Positions 18,218 to 24,899 of a stretch of DNA of 24,899 nucleotides are shown here, one piece after another. Position numbers and translations under genes: made by a program. Every line of letters begins with the position of its first letter. Within the stretch, counting starts at the first letter, position 1. Under the pieces are notes generated by a model that searched no databases, was not told the DNA's origin, and was given only the letters and a program-made list of their open reading frames with translations. Source of the DNA: a virus; the IMG/VR virus record IMGVR_UViG_3300042691_035869, positions 1 to 24,899 of that record. One strand, written 5' to 3'.

Positions 18218-19381
18218 ATGAGTAATTACATACCCTTACCACAAACAATATCAGCTTTGCCTATGGCAGGGTGTGAGTGGTATTGGTATGACATTTACGA
18301 TATAATAAATTCATCTATATACAGAGAGAACTTATTCAATAGTGTTGGTAGTTCTGCTAAAGATTATTTTTTGTTTCGAAAAGGAACAACCATGCGTGGA
18401 TCGTACAGTAGATATGATAGACTTGACTTTCCGCAAAAATTACTGACAAACAGTGTTTATTGTATCCAACCTGATTTATCGGATACATGTGCTACATCAT
18501 TTGAAACCATTACTAATAATAGAGCATTGATACTATTAGAAGTTGCAAAAAAATACAGGCAAGTTTTTTTATTTTATAGCGGCGGACTTGATAGTACTAC
18601 TATACTATGCTCTCTGTTAAAAAATTGGGGTAGTCAAGACTTAGCTAGAATTACATTGGTTATGAATCAATATTCAATAGATGAAAATAAAAACTTTTAT
18701 GAAAATTTTATTCAGAATAAATTTACTACCGTTAGCACAACTGATTATTTTAGCAATAGATTAATGAACAATGAATCGCTGTATATTACAGGTGACCTCG
18801 GTGGTGCTCTAATGAATAGTGATAACTCTGACGTTACTAAAATATTTTCAAAAACATATAATAAACCCTGGAAGTCTAACGTAGATAGTATACTTAAATA
18901 TTTTACTGATAATTCTACAACTGCAAACGGCATTAAAACGTTTGAAAAGATAACACAAACCTTTGACAAGCTACACTATGAAGTTGAATCAATTAACGAT
19001 TTCTTTTGGTGGGTCAATTTCAATTGGGGTTGGGATATAGAATTGTATTACGCTATTTGGTACTGGAGACTTTCACCCGAAACTGATACAAAAGATTTTT
19101 TAGAAAAAAATCTGTTCTTGTGGTTTAATACTATGGAATATCAAGTATGGGCCATCACTAATAGTGAACCGAAGATAGGTGATTTGGTTAGTATGGACAA
19201 ACTACCTATGAAAAAATATATTTACGATTTTAATAATGATCGTGATTATTTTTTGTATAAAAAAGATGAGGCCTCAGTTTCAAAAAATAAATCGTTAATA
19301 ACTACGAGGCTCTGCGGGGTCGATAGTAATTATAACATTTATTATCGCAAGCTAAATAATAGTATACCTTCAAGGAAATAA
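18218..19381 (+). CDS. PP-loop ATPase-like protein (asparagine-synthase/ATP-pyrophosphatase fold)
   Basis: 387 aa. The middle carries SGGLDST (Ser121-Thr127) after the hydrophobic strand QVFLFY, the PP-loop that binds ATP in N-type pyrophosphatases (asparagine synthetase, NAD and GMP synthetase, tRNA thiolases). It is followed by TTILCSLLKNWG, and later LYITGDLGGALM. Family members adenylate a carboxylate or carbonyl for amidation. There is no N-terminal Cys glutaminase domain, so it would use ammonia or another nucleophile. The C-terminal 180 residues are aromatic-rich (FFWWVNFNWGWDIE). The substrate is unknown; surface-sugar amidation or tRNA modification are both possible. The start is 6 nt after tRNA-Val with no Shine-Dalgarno. 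Confidence 0.78.
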   Translation: MSNYIPLPQTISALPMAGCEWYWYDIYDIINSSIYRENLFNSVGSSAKDYFLFRKGTTMRGSYSRYDRLDFPQKLLTNSVYCIQPDLSDTCATSFETITNNRALILLEVAKKYRQVFLFYSGGLDSTTILCSLLKNWGSQDLARITLVMNQYSIDENKNFYENFIQNKFTTVSTTDYFSNRLMNNESLYITGDLGGALMNSDNSDVTKIFSKTYNKPWKSNVDSILKYFTDNSTTANGIKTFEKITQTFDKLHYEVESINDFFWWVNFNWGWDIELYYAIWYWRLSPETDTKDFLEKNLFLWFNTMEYQVWAITNSEPKIGDLVSMDKLPMKKYIYDFNNDRDYFLYKKDEASVSKNKSLITTRLCGVDSNYNIYYRKLNNSIPSRK

Positions 19382-19383
19382 TC

Positions 19384-19689
19384 ATGAGCTACCAAATTAC
19401 AATAACTTTCAAAAAAACTACAGAGACTCCGGAAAATGCATTCAGTACTATTCCGATTCGTGAACCTAATGAAAATGTTACACAAGCACAAATTACTGCA
19501 TTAGATAGTGCTTATCCGCACCAATTTGAAATGCGTATGATACAGGATCAACTAACGATCACTTATACATATAACTCAAAAGAAGATTATGACGCAGTAG
19601 TTAATCATGCTGTTACTCAGGATTTACGTACAAGACGATTAGCTTGGGCGGAACTCAATAAAGTTACAATCTCTACAAGAGAAGTGTAA
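19384..19689 (+). CDS. Unknown protein
   Basis: 101 aa. Begins ITITFKKTTETPENAF and contains LTITYTYNSKEDYDAVVNHA, i.e. two strand-helix units typical of a small ferredoxin-like alpha/beta fold (inference). No family recognised. AAGGAAA 6 nt before the ATG; it starts 2 nt after the PP-loop gene, so it is co-translated. It ends just before tRNA-Gly. Confidence 0.8.
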   Translation: MSYQITITFKKTTETPENAFSTIPIREPNENVTQAQITALDSAYPHQFEMRMIQDQLTITYTYNSKEDYDAVVNHAVTQDLRTRRLAWAELNKVTISTREV

Positions 19690-19695
19690 TTAATT

Positions 19696-19771
19696 GCGGC
19701 TGTAGCTCAGTTGGTAGAGCATCACGTTGCCAACGTGAATGTCACCGGTTCGAACCCGGTTAGCCGCTCCA
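19696..19771 (+). tRNA. tRNA-Gly(GCC)
   Basis: Acceptor GCGGCTG/TAGCCGC, anticodon stem TCACG/CGTGA with loop TTGCCAA, T-stem ACCGG/CCGGT, T73, CCA encoded. Confidence 0.96.
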
Positions 19772-19796
19772 AATTTTTTAACCAAAGAAAGAAACT

Positions 19797-20030
19797 ATGA
19801 CAGATACAAGAATACAATATTCAAGTGAAGCAGCCGTTACCATGGTCGAAAACAGATTCGACCTAGTACTCATTGCCTCAACAAGAGTTAGAGAATTAAA
19901 GAGTGGCCACAAATCTACACTTGGTAGTAAGAGTGGACCAGTAACTACGGCACTTCAAGAAATTGAACAAGGTCTAATAGGTCGTGAGTATCTAAAACGA
20001 GTTAGAGAAAACGCAAGAGCCGGAAAATAA
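19797..20030 (+). CDS. rpoZ: RNA polymerase omega subunit (RpoZ-like)
   Basis: 77 aa, close to bacterial omega (about 70-90 aa). NRFDLVLIASTRVREL (residues 19-34) matches the family core NRF-DLV-A--RAR-L, and TTALQEIEQGLI (50-61) matches the second conserved helix (T-AL-EI-EGLI). Omega wraps the C-terminus of beta-prime and aids assembly of host RNA polymerase. A phage copy could replace host omega and adjust sigma or promoter use, which fits the two promoter classes in this window (inference). A weak AAAGAAAG ribosome site precedes the ATG. Placed between tRNA-Gly and tRNA-Ser. Confidence 0.88.
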   Translation: MTDTRIQYSSEAAVTMVENRFDLVLIASTRVRELKSGHKSTLGSKSGPVTTALQEIEQGLIGREYLKRVRENARAGK

Positions 20031-20035
20031 TATAT

Positions 20036-20125
20036 GGAAGATAGGCTGCATGGCGCGGACACGGTCTTGAAAACCGTCCCACTTATGATGAATAGGTGAC
20101 AGTTCGATTCTGTTATCTTCCTCCA
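20036..20125 (+). tRNA. tRNA-Ser(TGA)
   Basis: Class II, 90 nt. Acceptor GGAAGAT/ATCTTCC, anticodon stem ACGGT/ACCGT with loop CTTGAAA, long variable arm, T-stem ACAGT/TCTGT region, CCA encoded. Last tRNA of the array. Confidence 0.93.
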
Positions 20126-20142
20126 AATTCTATTAATGAAAA

Positions 20143-20730
20143 TTATTGACTAACTTCGGTTAGTGTCGCTGCAAGCTCGATAAAACCATATTGATAATCT
20201 TTTAATAAAACTATCATATGTTCAAGTGTTTCTTTCCGATGTTGAAAGTTTTTTAAATCTTTGTTGCGAGTTGATAGTTGAGTTTCTAAAAATCCTAAAA
20301 GAAGATTTTCTTCTTGTGGATTTTTATGTATCAATTTTTTCTTTGCAACATTCAGATTTACAATCTGTTGATTACATTGTGCTATGCTCAATTCATTTCG
20401 AGTTAACTCTCCGTTAACTTCATAACGCATAGTGTCTATTAAATTTGCATGGTGTAAATCAATATTAGCAATTACGGTAAAGAAAACGTTAGCTAGTTGT
20501 GAAATTGCCTCAGCCCCTACATTTAGGGATTCTGCGGTAGAGTTAGTTTCATCATATAATTTCCTGCGACTTGGGTCAATTAAAACCTCGTATGCAAATT
20601 TTATTCGTTGAAATTTTTCAGTATTTCCTCCTTTATCGGGATGGTGTATATTAGCTAAATGACGATATTGGTGTTTGATTTCTTCAATCGTGCAATTTCT
20701 GGGTAATTCTAGTTCTTCATAAAGAGTCAT
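20143..20730 (-). CDS. J-domain (DnaJ-like) protein, copy 2
   Basis: 195 aa from ATG 20730, the same length as copy 1. J domain with HPD at His30-Pro31-Asp32 (NIHHPDKGGN) and FAYEVLIDPSRRKLYD. The first residues LYEELELPRNCTIEEIK are nearly identical to copy 1, while the helical tail has diverged, as expected after duplication with a change of client. It would act through host DnaK. A longer frame from 20766 adds 12 residues, but 20730 is preferred because TAAATA lies 5 nt upstream and it gives the same N-terminus as copy 1. Confidence 0.9.
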   Translation of the reverse strand: MTLYEELELPRNCTIEEIKHQYRHLANIHHPDKGGNTEKFQRIKFAYEVLIDPSRRKLYDETNSTAESLNVGAEAISQLANVFFTVIANIDLHHANLIDTMRYEVNGELTRNELSIAQCNQQIVNLNVAKKKLIHKNPQEENLLLGFLETQLSTRNKDLKNFQHRKETLEHMIVLLKDYQYGFIELAATLTEVSQ

Positions 20731-20735
20731 ACTAG

Positions 20736-20741
20736 TATTTA
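20736..20741 (-). promoter_or_regulatory. Late-type promoter element (CTAAATA)
   Basis: Minus-strand TAAATA, 5 nt before the preferred ATG of J-domain copy 2. Confidence 0.55.
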
Positions 20742-20893
20742 GTTTGTCCAAATAAGTAGTAAACATTAGCGATGAATGTTATAATTTATGTTAACAATAA
20801 AGTAAAGTGAAATGACTACAGCAATTTAAAAAATTCTAAAGTAAAATACCCATAGAAAGCGGTTGTAGAACAGTAGCAGACATTATTAATTAT

Positions 20894-21688
20894 ATGAAAA
20901 TTTTAATCACAGGCACCACAGGTTTTATAGGCAGTAATGCAGTAAAGCACTTTGAATCAAATCATACAATTGACTGTTACGAATGGTCAAATGAGAAACC
21001 AATCATAAGCAATTATGATTGGGTTCTCCACTTCGGTGCCATATCTAGTACTACTGAACGTGATGTAGAAAAGATTATGCGACAAAATCTAGACTTTAGT
21101 TGCTGGTTACTAAGCGAATGCAATCGTACAGGAGCCAACTTACAATATAGTAGTAGTGCTAGCGTATACGGCATGACCAGAAGTTTTGTAGAGACAGATC
21201 CAGTTTCACCGCAAAGTCCATATGCATGGAGCAAGTATTTGTTTGAGCGTCATGTCAAACAAACTAAACTAGACATTATTGCACAAGGATTTAGATACTT
21301 CAATGTATATGGGCCGGGAGAAGATCATAAGGGAAAACAAGCTAGCCCATATCATCAATTCACACAACAAGCAATAAACAACGGTGTCATTAAGTTATTC
21401 GAAAACAGTAACCTCTATCTTAGAGATTTTGTGCCTGTTAGCAGTATAATAGACATACATGAAAAATTCTTGTCTGTTAAAAATTCAGGTGTATGGAATA
21501 TCGGTACCGGAGTTACTAAGAGTTTTTTAGATGTTGCCACTGAAGTTATACAAAAACACCCGGCACGAATAGAATATATACCAATGCCTTATATACTAAA
21601 ACAAAGCTATCAGACATACACCTGTGCAGACCTAACGCACTTACATGAGACATTAAATGAAAACAATATTTGTAAATGGTACATTTGA
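20894..21688 (+). CDS. hldD: NAD-dependent sugar epimerase, HldD (RfaD)-like
   Basis: 264 aa short-chain dehydrogenase-type epimerase. N-terminal Rossmann motif TGTTGFIG (6-13); catalytic SSS (86-88) with YAWSK (Tyr110, Lys114); and GFRYFNVYGPGEDHKGKQAS, the segment typical of ADP-L-glycero-D-manno-heptose 6-epimerase. It inverts C6 of ADP-heptose, the last step in making the LPS inner-core sugar donor. About 45 residues shorter than E. coli HldD. First gene of a five-gene operon in which every neighbour overlaps; the next starts 32 nt before its stop. No clear promoter or Shine-Dalgarno before ATG 20894. A generic GDP/UDP-sugar epimerase is the alternative. Confidence 0.85.
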   Translation: MKILITGTTGFIGSNAVKHFESNHTIDCYEWSNEKPIISNYDWVLHFGAISSTTERDVEKIMRQNLDFSCWLLSECNRTGANLQYSSSASVYGMTRSFVETDPVSPQSPYAWSKYLFERHVKQTKLDIIAQGFRYFNVYGPGEDHKGKQASPYHQFTQQAINNGVIKLFENSNLYLRDFVPVSSIIDIHEKFLSVKNSGVWNIGTGVTKSFLDVATEVIQKHPARIEYIPMPYILKQSYQTYTCADLTHLHETLNENNICKWYI

Positions 21689-22055
21689 TTTACTACACCC
21701 GGGTCACCTTGTACTACTAAATACGGCACGAAGCATGGGTGACTATCTAATAGTTGCTATTGATAGCGACCGCCGCGTCAAGGAATTGAAGGGAGATGAT
21801 CGGCCAATAAATTCTCAACAGGACAGACAAACCTTGCTAAGTAATATAAAAGTAGTAGATTTAGTTGACATATTTGACACTGATGAAGAACTAATTGAAT
21901 TGATCAAACTATACAAACCTGATATCATGCTTAAGGGCAGTGATTGGAAAGGTAAGCCTATTATAGGTGAAAGCTACTGCAAGAAGATAGAATATTATGA
22001 CAGAATTGAAGAATACTCAACCACCAAAACGATTCAACGTATTACTAATAGGTGA
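21657..22055 (+). CDS. Heptose-1-phosphate adenylyltransferase (HldE C-domain-like)
   Basis: 132 aa nucleotidyltransferase of the cytidylyltransferase superfamily. NGTFDLLHPGHL (7-18) holds the HxGH ATP-binding motif. The rest follows the HldE C-terminal domain: DYLIVAIDSDRRVKELKG, RPINSQQDR, LLSNIKVVDLVDIF, KPDIMLKGSDW. The family transfers AMP to D-glycero-beta-D-manno-heptose 1-phosphate. In most Gram-negatives this is fused after the kinase; here it is a separate gene placed before the kinase. Overlaps the upstream gene by 32 nt and the downstream gene by 59 nt. Confidence 0.88.
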   Translation: MKTIFVNGTFDLLHPGHLVLLNTARSMGDYLIVAIDSDRRVKELKGDDRPINSQQDRQTLLSNIKVVDLVDIFDTDEELIELIKLYKPDIMLKGSDWKGKPIIGESYCKKIEYYDRIEEYSTTKTIQRITNR

Positions 22056-22776
22056 TAGTTGTGTTGATGAATATTGTTATGGTACAATTGATAGATTAAG
22101 TCCTGAGGCGCCTATACCTGTATTAAAGTTTGTCACTACCGCTAGTAACCCGGGCATGGCGGCAAATGTAAAAGAGAACTTACTGGCATTCGGTTTAGAT
22201 GTTGACTTTGTAACCAACAACGAGCAAATTACTAAAACTCGCTATGTTGAAATTAAATCAGGCCAGCACTTGTTGAGGGTCGACACCGATACTGAATTGC
22301 TTCCGTGGAGAGGTCACGTACCGTTCCCCCTAACAGATTATGATGCAATAGTTATATCAGATTATAATAAAGGCTTTGTTACTTACGAGGTAATTGAAAA
22401 ATTAAGAATCGATTTTCAAGGCCCTATCTTTGTTGACACTAAGAAACAAGACTTAGCACGATTCAGTGGTTGTTACGTTAAAATTAATGAATCAGAATAC
22501 AAGGTAAGCACCAGTCAGTGTGAGACACTGATTGTTACAAAAGGTGGTAAGGGTGCAATGTACAAAGATATACTATATGCTACGGTTAAACAAGATGTAG
22601 TTGATGTATGTGGTGCAGGGGATACCTTTCTGGCTGCATTGACCTATGAATTCTTAAACACAAATTGCATAGTACAAGCCATAGACTTTGCTAATAAGTG
22701 TTCAGCTATTACTGTTGGTCACCGAGGTGTGTATGCATTATCATACGAAGACATACAGAAAGTTACATCAAAATGA
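21997..22776 (+). CDS. Heptose-7-phosphate kinase (HldE N-domain/PfkB-like)
   Basis: 259 aa PfkB/ribokinase-family sugar kinase. LLIGDSCVDEYCYG and SPEAPIPVLKF are typical of the HldE kinase domain, as is the NPGMAANV substrate segment. The C-terminal DVCGAGDTFLAAL holds the anion hole and catalytic base (GAGDT 206-210, Asp209). It would phosphorylate heptose 7-phosphate at C1 with ATP. About 55 residues shorter than the E. coli domain, mostly missing between NPGMAANV and the ADP-binding half. The ATG overlaps the adenylyltransferase by 59 nt and the stop overlaps the cupin start as ATGA. Confidence 0.86.
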   Translation: MTELKNTQPPKRFNVLLIGDSCVDEYCYGTIDRLSPEAPIPVLKFVTTASNPGMAANVKENLLAFGLDVDFVTNNEQITKTRYVEIKSGQHLLRVDTDTELLPWRGHVPFPLTDYDAIVISDYNKGFVTYEVIEKLRIDFQGPIFVDTKKQDLARFSGCYVKINESEYKVSTSQCETLIVTKGGKGAMYKDILYATVKQDVVDVCGAGDTFLAALTYEFLNTNCIVQAIDFANKCSAITVGHRGVYALSYEDIQKVTSK

Positions 22777-23129
22777 GATTAGAAGGCTTTGTAGAGAAGG
22801 GTTGGGGTTCAGAATTTATTTTTGCTACCAATGACAAGTACTGCGGCAAGCTATTGAAATTTAATACTGGTTCTAAATTCAGTATGCACTTTCATGCTGA
22901 GAAAGATGAAACGTGGTATGTGTTAAGTGGGAAGTTCCTGATAAAGTGGATAGACACTATTAATGCAAAACAGTACGAAGAAGAAATATCAGAAGGCGCG
23001 GCTTGGCGTAACATGCCATTGTCCCCGCATCAAGTCATATGCATTGAAGAGGGAATATTAATTGAGGTAAGTACACCCGATTCAGTGGAAGACAATTACC
23101 GAGTATTGCCCGGAGACAGTCAAGCATGA
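22773..23129 (+). CDS. Cupin, sugar-phosphate-isomerase-like
   Basis: 118 aa from ATG 22773, chosen because it makes an ATGA overlap with the kinase stop. Cupin motif 1 is SMHFHAEKDETWYVLSGKF (two His and a Glu as metal ligands) and motif 2 lies near PLSPHQVICIEEG. Opens KGWGSEFIFATNDKYCGKLL, as in small cupins related to the C-terminal part of mannose-6-phosphate isomerase. Possible sugar isomerase or epimerase supplying the operon; the substrate is not proven. Its stop overlaps the HAD gene start. Confidence 0.82.
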   Translation: MRLEGFVEKGWGSEFIFATNDKYCGKLLKFNTGSKFSMHFHAEKDETWYVLSGKFLIKWIDTINAKQYEEEISEGAAWRNMPLSPHQVICIEEGILIEVSTPDSVEDNYRVLPGDSQA

Positions 23130-23428
23130 AATATATTGTTGACATTGACGGAACCATTTGCACCAATACATTTGGAGACTATTCGTCTGCTGAACCATAT
23201 GTTGAAAGAATCAAACGCTTCAATCAGCTATTCGATGAAGGCCACGAGATTCACTATTGGACTGCCCGTGGTAGTACCAGCAAAGTAGATTGGACTTCCC
23301 TCACACAACAACAGATTGCTAATTGGGAAGTAAAATATACAAGTATTAAATTGGGTAAACCATCATACGACATTTGGATAGATGATAAAGCTACCAACTC
23401 AGAGATTTTTTTCAAGCAAGCGCCTTAG
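23126..23428 (+). CDS. Small HAD-superfamily phosphatase
   Basis: 100 aa. Motif I VDIDGTI (Asp6, Asp8), motif II YWTARG (Thr), and the acidic motif IV DIWIDDKATN. A minimal HAD fold without a cap, as in small sugar-phosphate phosphatases of polysaccharide loci. It could do the GmhB step (removing the 7-phosphate of heptose 1,7-bisphosphate), which is otherwise missing from the operon; true GmhB is larger and binds zinc, so this is inference. Starts 4 nt before the cupin stop (ATGA). Confidence 0.83.
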   Translation: MKYIVDIDGTICTNTFGDYSSAEPYVERIKRFNQLFDEGHEIHYWTARGSTSKVDWTSLTQQQIANWEVKYTSIKLGKPSYDIWIDDKATNSEIFFKQAP

Positions 23429-23498
23429 ACGAACATTCGCATACCTTACGTTCTTTATTATATTACTTAGACTATATTTGAGCAACTAGGGCGTTTAT

Positions 23499-23527
23499 TT
23501 GACAAATATCCTACACTATGCTATAAT
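23499..23527 (+). promoter_or_regulatory. Sigma70-type promoter (TTGACA-17-TATAAT)
   Basis: Full consensus: -35 23499-23504, -10 23522-23527. Drives the phosphoesterase. Confidence 0.85.
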
Positions 23528-23547
23528 AGTATCAACAGGAGAAAATT

Positions 23548-24162
23548 ATGCCAGCTGTATTCTTAGTCAGCGACACCCACTTTGGGCATGTAGGCGTTTG
23601 TAAATTCACAAACAAAGATGGTGCTAAAATGCGTCCATGGACTGATCCGGATGAGATGGATGAAGAAATGGTTAAGCGTTGGAACGAAACTGTTCGACCT
23701 AACGACAAAGTTTATCATTTAGGTGATGTGGTTATTAACCGCAAAGCAATGAAAACACTGTCACGTTTGAACGGTGATAAAGTATTGATTCGCGGTAACC
23801 ATGATATCTTCCGTGATGATGAGTATAGAGAACACTTCCGTGAACTACGTGCTTATCATGTAATGAATGGTATGATATTAAGTCATATCCCAATCCATGA
23901 GGCATCGTTGGGTCGTTTTGGAACTAACATCCACGGGCACTTACATGCAAATCGTGTAATGAAAAAAGCCTGGGTTGACAAAGTTAGTATGCATGATCCT
24001 AGACCATACATAATTGAAGAAGAAGTAGTTGACCCAAGGTATCATTGCGTATGCGTTGAGCATACTAACTTTAGACCCATACTGTTCGAGGATGTTATCA
24101 AACGTATTGAAGCAGAAGGTGGGAGTGTTGGGTTTAAGAATGGCAACGGTCCTACTATGTAA
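23548..24162 (+). CDS. Calcineurin-like metallophosphoesterase
   Basis: 204 aa. Full set of metal-binding motifs in order: DTHFGH (Asp9, His11), LGDVV, RGNHD, SHIPIH and NIHGHLH. This two-metal fold cleaves phosphomonoesters or diesters. The layout with DTHFGH and GHxH resembles small cytoplasmic phosphoesterases often found in phages, where a role in nucleotide metabolism or in clearing cyclic or ADP-linked signals is possible but unproven. Own sigma70 promoter and AGGAG 7 nt before the ATG give a well-translated single gene. The next gene starts 11 nt after its stop. Confidence 0.92.
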   Translation: MPAVFLVSDTHFGHVGVCKFTNKDGAKMRPWTDPDEMDEEMVKRWNETVRPNDKVYHLGDVVINRKAMKTLSRLNGDKVLIRGNHDIFRDDEYREHFRELRAYHVMNGMILSHIPIHEASLGRFGTNIHGHLHANRVMKKAWVDKVSMHDPRPYIIEEEVVDPRYHCVCVEHTNFRPILFEDVIKRIEAEGGSVGFKNGNGPTM

Positions 24163-24168
24163 TAAATA
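24163..24168 (+). promoter_or_regulatory. Late-type promoter element (AATAAATA)
   Basis: TAAATA 4 nt before ATG 24173, immediately after the phosphoesterase stop. Confidence 0.5.
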
Positions 24169-24172
24169 ATCA

Positions 24173-24899
24173 ATGAAAAACTTTTTAATTTCATTACTAC
24201 TATCGCCACTGATAGCTATGGCTACTACGAATACAATTGTTTACAATGTAACTAGTAACCAAGTTATCAGTGGCGACCTCATTGAAAAAAAGGTTAGTAT
24301 TGCAAGCATTAGTAAATTGATGACTGTTTACACTGTATTGACACAAAATCAACCATTGAATGAAAAGTTAACTGTTAAAAGTAACAAAGTACCTAATACT
24401 AGAATTAGTAAAGGAATGGTGTTGACCAGACATGACCTTCTTAAATTAGCACTAGTTGGCAGTGATAATCTAGCGGCAGTAACACTATCTGAAAACTATC
24501 CGGGCGGAAGAATCAAATTCATTGAAGAAATGAATCACAATGCAAGGGCACTTGGAATGGTCAACAGTGGATTTGTCGAGCCGACCGGACTAAGCCCCAT
24601 GAACTACAGTACCATCCAAGATGTTATTAGATTAACCACAGTTGTTAGTAGTTTTGAGATTGTCCAATTAGCGGCACAATCTCACGGGGAAGTAACTCAG
24701 TATTCCAAAGGTAAAAAGAATGCTAAATTTTCTAGCAACCCAACTAGTAAGTACTTTGGGCAACAGGGCATTATTGCTATCAAAACTGGATTCACTAAGG
24801 CCGCGGGATTTTGCATTACAATGTTAGTTAACGTTAACAATCAGTTATACAACATAACCGTTCTGGGTGCAAAGACAAAACAAGAACGAGAGACACTCA
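24173..24899 (+). CDS. Secreted D,D-carboxypeptidase (peptidase S11, PBP5/7-like), 3' end cut
   Basis: 242 residues visible and still open at the right edge. Signal peptide at 1-17 (MKNFLISLLLSPLIAMA). All three penicillin-binding motifs are present: SISK (Ser45 nucleophile, Lys48), SDN (97-99) and KTG (204-206). Flanking phrases such as SKLMTVYTVL, LTRHDLLKLALVGSDN, LGMVNSGFVEPTGLS and IKTGFTKAAG are typical of peptidase S11. Such enzymes trim the terminal D-Ala of peptidoglycan stem peptides or cut cross-links in the periplasm. The leaderless-type TAAATA start and lack of Shine-Dalgarno match other late-type genes here. A phage copy would remodel the host wall. Confidence 0.92.
   Translation, partial: MKNFLISLLLSPLIAMATTNTIVYNVTSNQVISGDLIEKKVSIASISKLMTVYTVLTQNQPLNEKLTVKSNKVPNTRISKGMVLTRHDLLKLALVGSDNLAAVTLSENYPGGRIKFIEEMNHNARALGMVNSGFVEPTGLSPMNYSTIQDVIRLTTVVSSFEIVQLAAQSHGEVTQYSKGKKNAKFSSNPTSKYFGQQGIIAIKTGFTKAAGFCITMLVNVNNQLYNITVLGAKTKQERETL

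Noticed and set aside
22698-22772. N-terminal extension of the cupin gene
   Set aside because: Reads antagonistically through the kinase 3' end; ATG 22773 gives an ATGA overlap and a normal cupin N-terminus.

Overview
The window reads as part of a large, AT-rich tailed-phage genome (jumbo-phage-like). Genes are dense, often overlapping, and face both ways. There is a very large tRNA array, four free-standing HNH/GIY-YIG homing-type endonucleases, many 45-60 residue genes of unknown function, and a promoter element matching the T4-type late promoter (TATAAATA). No structural phage gene (capsid, terminase, tail) is visible, so phage origin is inferred from this style. A Gram-negative host is suggested by a set of ADP-heptose (LPS inner-core sugar) genes. 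The host cannot be named from the sequence.

Left arm (1-9000), surface-sugar-like and sulfation-like genes: an unrecognised gene cut by the left edge; a minus-strand overlapping operon of a tandem-duplicated glycosyltransferase-like protein, a radical SAM enzyme and an SGNH hydrolase; on the plus strand a second glycosyltransferase-like protein, a sulfotransferase-like protein and a frameshifted gene; then a small hydrophobic peptide gene behind a promoter and a 28-bp palindrome, an HNH endonuclease, a structured non-coding segment, and a minus-strand Stf0-like sulfotransferase.

Centre (9024-20125), tRNA array: 29 tRNA genes, all with encoded CCA, covering all 20 amino acids and including an initiator-like tRNA(CAT). 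The standout is tRNA-Leu(UAA) at 17033-17330. It is interrupted by a 213-nt group I intron at U34|A35, the same site as the cyanobacterial/plastid tRNA-Leu intron, and an HNH endonuclease gene directly upstream overlaps its 5' end. Between the tRNAs lie small unknown genes, a DUF1737-like gene, a PP-loop ATPase, RNA polymerase omega (rpoZ), two related J-domain proteins on the minus strand, and several stretches that carry no ORF but fold into hairpins with GNRA/UNCG tetraloops.

Right arm (20894-24899): a tightly overlapping plus-strand operon for ADP-heptose-type nucleotide sugar synthesis (HldD-like epimerase, HldE-C-like adenylyltransferase, HldE-N-like kinase, cupin, small HAD phosphatase), then a calcineurin-like phosphoesterase and a secreted D,D-carboxypeptidase (peptidase S11) cut by the right edge.

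Two promoter classes stand out. Ten sigma70-type promoters have a -35 of TTGACA (TTGACT once); nine have a good -10 at exactly 17 bp and one has only a weak -10. Four of them share the longer string TTGACAATAAATGG. The second class is a TAAATA/TATAAATA element. In nine cases it lies only 4-5 nt before an ATG, which by T4 geometry would give leaderless mRNAs; in others it lies 12-32 nt upstream of a Shine-Dalgarno-led gene. Together with phage-encoded omega this suggests a host-RNAP early programme and a T4-like late programme.
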